A stretch of 64,000 nt of DNA from Azadirachta indica. Lineage: Eukaryota; Streptophyta; Magnoliopsida; Sapindales; Meliaceae. The translations under genes were made by a program, and so were the position numbers. The stretch lies in the NCBI GenBank assembly GCA_022749755.1, contig CM040450.1:565452-629451 (forward strand), read 5' to 3'. Below the pieces are notes generated by a model. The model had not been told where the DNA came from. It searched no databases and was given only the letters and a program-made list of their open reading frames with translations. Every line of letters starts with the position of its first letter. Within the stretch, counting starts at the first letter, position 1. Shown piece after piece: positions 60,088 to 64,000 of the stretch.

Positions 60088-60165
60088 TCTTTCTTCTTTC
60101 TTCTTTCTTTCTTCTTTCTTTCTTCTCTCTTTCTTCTTTCTTTCTTCTTTCTTCCGTATTCTCTC
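60088..60165. repeat. CTTT/CTT pyrimidine microsatellite
   Basis: A run of TTCTTTC units inside the MULE, just within its left inverted repeat. Confidence 0.85.
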
Positions 60166-60454
60166 AATAAAATTATTTCTTCTTTAGTTTTTTTTATCAC
60201 AAACTACTAACTGATCATTTGAATTGAAGGCAATCAACCAACCATTTGTATAAGTAGATGGTTAATTTTAATTTGAAAAACAAAATAGAAAAAGTTTGTT
60301 AAAAATATAAAAATTGATGTTGTTTGTGTGTATTTTGAGATTATGGTGATAGAATTTGTTATTGAGGTTTATGTAGATTGTTTGATTATATTTGGTATAG
60401 ATGATTGAGAGAAAAAATGAAAATTAAGATTTTGCAAATAATTCTGCGACGTAG

Positions 60455-60620
60455 TTTTGATCATGGGCAATTTTTTCTTCATGATCGAAAGTTAATTTTG
60501 ATCATGAGAAAAAATATCTGTGATCGAAAGTAACTTTCGATCATAAGTAGATTGTCACATGATCGAAACTAACTTTCGATTATGATGAAAAAATTGCTTG
60601 TGATCGAAAGTTAACTTCGA
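60455..60620. repeat. Cluster of GATCGAAAGT/ACTTTCGATC palindromes
   Basis: TGATCGAAAGTAACTTTCGA at 60521-60540 is followed by TCA, forming a 23-bp near-perfect palindrome. Similar GATCGAAAGTTAA, GATCGAAACTAACTTTCGAT and GATCGAAAGTTAACTTCGAT words repeat about every 35-40 bp. Confidence 0.75.
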
Positions 60621-60789
60621 TTAAAGGTAAATGGCTGTGCTTGAAAGTTTTTCAGGAGCATCATAATATTTGCCGTTTCCTCCTTACTTTTAAGCAGAAT
60701 TTGAGCAACTTTAATTCTTCTTAAATGATGAAAAAACTTTAAAAAGTTTATTAATCCAGTTCGGAATGATGTATACTGGGTGATTCCAA

Positions 60790-60987
60790 ATGAAGTATGA
60801 GAAATTAATGTCAATTCACCCAGACAACGCCCTCTTTTTGGTCGACCTAAGAAACAACGAATTTCTTCTAGGAGAGAGAAAGTTATTCATTAGACCTATT
60901 CCAGGTGTCAACAAGTTAGACATAATCATGCCATATGCAAAAATCCTATCCCCCTCTACCATGTTCAATGACTTGTGTTCAATTTAA
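60790..60987 (+). CDS. Unidentified 65-codon frame inside the MULE
   Basis: The frame begins MKYEKLMSIHPDN and has mixed, protein-like composition (LRNNEFLLGERKLFIRPI). I recognise no family. MULEs often carry captured host exons, so a gene scrap is possible, but chance cannot be excluded. Confidence 0.2.
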   Translation: MKYEKLMSIHPDNALFLVDLRNNEFLLGERKLFIRPIPGVNKLDIIMPYAKILSPSTMFNDLCSI

Positions 60988-62070
60988 GCATATATAAGGG
61001 TTTATTTATTTATTTTTATAATTATGCACTTCCAAACCAACAAAATAACTTGCAGATAAAGGTATTAAATATACCACTTTTTTTACTTCAAATATGTGTT
61101 GTTCTTTTTGAATTCTATAATTTGCGCTCATAAATGTAATGGTTTTTGTTTATTTTGAATTGTTTTATTGCTGATATTACTTTTACATATTTGTATGTAT
61201 CTATTGTATAATGTTTACATTTTCAGGTATCCCAACTAAAACAAATAAAATTAATTAATATACCATCAGTTTTTTTCAAATTCATGAGATTTCGAAACTG
61301 TAGTTTCAATCATGAACTAAATCTGAACTTGATCAAAACTACTTTTTACCTTGTGATCGAAACTGCAGTAATTTTCAATTTTTTTTGAATTCTCTGGGAT
61401 AAACATAAAATTACAGTTTCGAACGTGCTAAAAATTAGGGACGTGAATGGAAACCATCTAGATACTGTGTAATTCTAAGTGTGTGAAATCGATTACAAAG
61501 TATTCTTACACTTTCGATCACATTAAACCTTTAATCATGATGAAAAATGCAGTTTTAATTTTTCCGAAGACATTAATATGGAAGAGACAGTTTTTATCAC
61601 GTTGTTCTCAAAAGTTTCGATTACATGTAACATTGGTAATATGATTGAAACTACAGTTTCAATTTCTACAGAAATGCCTAATTGACTAACTGAAGCTGCT
61701 TTAAAAGTTATTGATTTAGAATTTGAGAAGTTCTGTATCATAACTGTACATCTGGTGTCATATTTCGAGTTTGAGGTTAAAGTTCATTGGATTTTTAAAA
61801 TTTAACTCCAAACTCGGACATATAATTGCCAACAAATTTGAGCTATAGTAGCTCCCATGTTCTCACACTATTGCAACATGTACACATTTTCGCTTCTCTC
61901 ATTATGGCCATCTACACACTACTACATTATTCGCTTTCGATTAATTCTTTGATCCAAATACAGAATATATTGTTTCGATCACAAGTGACATTTCTAATGT
62001 GATTGAAACTACAGTTTATTTTTGCCAGAACAAATTAAAAAAATTTAGAAGTTTGGATCATGTAGTGATC

Positions 62071-62297
62071 AGCAGTTTCGATCATGACTTAAATTTTTAG
62101 TATAATCGAAACTATAGTTTTGATTTTTCCAAAACGGATAACAAATATTAGAAGTTTCGATCACGACCATAATTTTTAACGTGATCAAAATTATAGTTTC
62201 AATTTTTCCAGAACCGTTGACAAAATATTAGAAGTTTTGATTACGACCATAATTTTTAACGTGTTCGAAACTATAGTTTCGATTTTTTCAAAATCGT
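62071..62297. repeat. Tandem repeat of 79-80 bp inside the MULE
   Basis: A(G)(A/C)AGTTTCGAT or its GATTACGACC variant begins units at 62071, 62150 and 62230. Each unit also holds AACTATAGTTTCGAT-like text; the last contains TCGAAACTATAGTTTCGA, a perfect 18-bp palindrome. Confidence 0.8.
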
Positions 62298-62561
62298 GAA
62301 ATTGGGGAAAATTAGGGATTTGGATGTTTTGGGTAATTAAGGACAATTTTGTTCAAGAAAAAGTGGTCATTTTTGAAAAACATTTTGAACAGTGGTTATT
62401 TGAGAAAAGTAGAGGTGAACAATGGGTATTTTTGTAAATTTTCTTTCAGTATATCTATTGGCATTTTTAAAATCAGAGTGAGAAAACTCCATTTCTCTAA
62501 CCCTTTTAACCTCCATAAACTTTAACTTGAGAAAACGTAGTGTGAAACATGTATCCACAAA

Positions 62562-63204
62562 CAATGGCGAAGCTCTTCAGGGGCTCTAGGCCCCACAAAA
62601 ATTTTTAAATAAAATATTAATTTTTATTTTATATCTTAAATAGAGATATAAAATATCTATGTGGCCTCCTCAAAAATTTTTTTAAAGGTTTGATATTTTT
62701 TTAATATTAAAATTAATATCTTTCTTTTTATATTTTTAATTATTTATTTCTAAATTATGTAATGATAAATTAGTTAAACATATATTTTTTAAATTTGAAA
62801 CCTATAATATTGATACTTTACTTATAAAATAATTTTTTTTTAAAAATTACTTATTTAGTTTTTTTATTTGTATAATTGGAAGTCTTTTCTTTATAGGAAA
62901 AGTATATAATTTTGGAAGGTTTTCTTTGTTAAAAAACTATGAGGAATTTTTCTTATTATATATATTATAAATCTATACGAAATAATCAAGAACATCAAGT
63001 TTGTTAATTTTCTTAATTTTCTCTCTTCTTTAGTAGTCTTTTTTAATTTTTAATAAGTTAGTATGTTTTAGTAATTTTTTTTATTTCTATGTATTATTAA
63101 AGTTAAATAATAATATTATTGTTACTATTTATTTATTAATTTTTTGAATTAAAAAATTAAATTATTATTTGGTCCCCGTAGGTCTTAAATTTTGGCTCCG
63201 TCAC
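62562..63204. mobile_element. Short DNA transposon/MITE with 10-bp TSD
   Basis: TATCCACAAA flanks it exactly at 62552-62561 and 63205-63214. The left end is CAATGGCGAAGC and the right end, reverse-complemented, GTGACGGAGCC, i.e. variants of the widespread plant CAGTGGCGGAGCC terminus. The 643-bp body is AT-rich and non-coding. TSD length suits a Mutator-like origin, though the superfamily is uncertain. 41430-41460 (GGGGTCAGGATTTATATC) may be another relic. Confidence 0.8.
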
Positions 63205-63403
63205 TATCCACAAAGTTTTCATGACATATTGATGTTTGCAAAATCTCGAGTAATATTTTCAAAAGGATTGTGTGCGCTAATGGTGCCTTCACCTTCAAAT
63301 GAGACACAAACATTATTGGTGGGAATGGTTTTACCATTTCATCTGGAAGAACAAAATATATAAAATTGTTATTATTGATTGTGAAGACTTTTGTCTGATA
63401 CAA

Positions 63404-64000
63404 GTTTCAGAGAAATTTTTTCAATTTGATTACTTCATCATATCCAATATCAGTAATAGCATTCTCTAAATGTATATCAGTCTCCAAGTTAGAATATGAG
63501 ATTACTTAAGTTTCAAGCCGCCACAAGATTTCAGATTTAAATCCTCAAGGAAGAAGTCTAACTATTTTGAAACCAAGCTTGCACAATTTTCTGGTCCAAT
63601 AATCAAATTTTAAATTTCATTATAAAATATGATAGTTTAAATTTACATAAATAATTTATGAGTAGAATTTTAAGTTAAATCTGTATGTCGTCATCAAATT
63701 TTCCATTTAAGACCAAAGCCCATGACTCTCTTGGAAGAAGATAACCATTTGTTTTGGGTCACGTTCGACCTTTTCCTAGTATAATGAAAACTCCTAATAT
63801 ACCATTAACTCTAGATTTACTTTGTCCTTACTAGTTATGACATTGTTCAAAACATATTATATACATGGGAAAGAATACCTTTTTCCCTTGTTAGACACAA
63901 GAATATAACCATTTCTTCCATGACGTTGTTCCATACCTCTCTCTTGGAATAAATACCCCAAAATCCCTATTGCAAGATTTTTTTATTAAAATTAACAGAA
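63404..64000. other. Right end of window
   Basis: The minus strand keeps the same frame as the split ORF open through ITDIGYDEVIKLKKFL (about 63410-63470). Beyond about 63540 I see no gene or bounded repeat. Confidence 0.35.

Larger units (their letters stand above)
59953..62443. mobile_element. Mutator-like (MULE) non-autonomous element, 2.49 kb
   Basis: The direct repeat TTTCAGTATA flanks it at 59943-59952 and 62444-62453, a 10-bp target-site duplication in the MULE range. The left end GGGAAATTTACAAAATACCC is matched by the reverse complement of the right end, GAAAATTTACAAAAATACCC. The inverted repeats continue for about 125 bp, through CTTTTCTCAAAT and CCTTAATTACCCAAAAC. No transposase is seen. 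Inside are a pyrimidine tract (about 60088-60165), a GATCGAAAGT-rich palindrome cluster (60455-60620), an unidentified 65-codon frame (60790-60987) and an 80-bp tandem repeat (62071-62297). Confidence 0.85.
59197..63403 (-). pseudogene. Unidentified reading frame split by three insertions
   Basis: Host segments 63215-63403, 62454-62561, 59936-59952 and 59197-59245 read in the same frame on the minus strand once the three insertions and one copy of each target-site duplication are ignored. The result is roughly 115 codons without a stop, ending TGA at 59197-59199. Recognisable pieces are FVLPDEMVKPFPPIMFVSHL, LKLKFMEVKRVREMEF and NANRYTE. A stop lies just upstream (about 63404), after which the same frame continues open for some distance. 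I recognise no family; it may be an old gene or part of an older element. Confidence 0.4.

Overview
The window is nuclear DNA from a dicotyledonous plant. It is AT-rich, has GT-AG introns, carries a TIR-NB-ARC-LRR (TNL) resistance-type gene (a class largely absent from grasses), and is filled with Ty3/gypsy, Ty1/copia and foldback elements. The TNL wording resembles Citrus/Rutaceae TNLs as I remember them; that placement is an inference, not shown here. No bacterial, viral or organellar gene set is present.

Layout. 1-4227: the 5' part of a decayed Ty3/gypsy retrotransposon on the minus strand (5' LTR, primer site, gag, protease, RT, RNase H, start of integrase), cut by the window edge. 4235-11291: a TNL locus on the minus strand. 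A five-exon TNL (7017-11291) has every splice site and phase intact but two in-frame nonsense codons. Next to it lies a second, 5'-truncated and more decayed tandem copy (4235-6550) that starts inside intron 2. 11725-23460: AT-rich DNA with a long foldback element, a small GC-rich island, dispersed repeats and an Athila-type gag plus LTR fragment. 23470-24541: GC-richer DNA ending in a pseudogenised first exon of augmin subunit 5 (AUG5), followed by intron-like sequence and a 100-base assembly gap. 26912-56000: essentially gene-free, with foldback/MITE elements, two SIRE/copia-like LTR remnants, a minisatellite of about 45 bp period, a 79-bp tandem repeat and many AT microsatellites. 56090-59240: two copia fragments in opposite orientations (RT/RNase H on plus; gag and primer site on minus). 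59246-63204: three insertions, each with target-site duplications, including a 2.5-kb Mutator-like element. Removing them leaves one continuous unidentified reading frame.

No gene in the window is clearly intact. The best candidate for expression is the TNL, which could at most yield a TIR-only fragment unless its stops are bypassed or are assembly errors. I found no convincing undescribed functional system. The most informative signals are the TNL duplication with its nearly intact reading frame, the AUG5 fragment, and the nested insertions with clean footprints.
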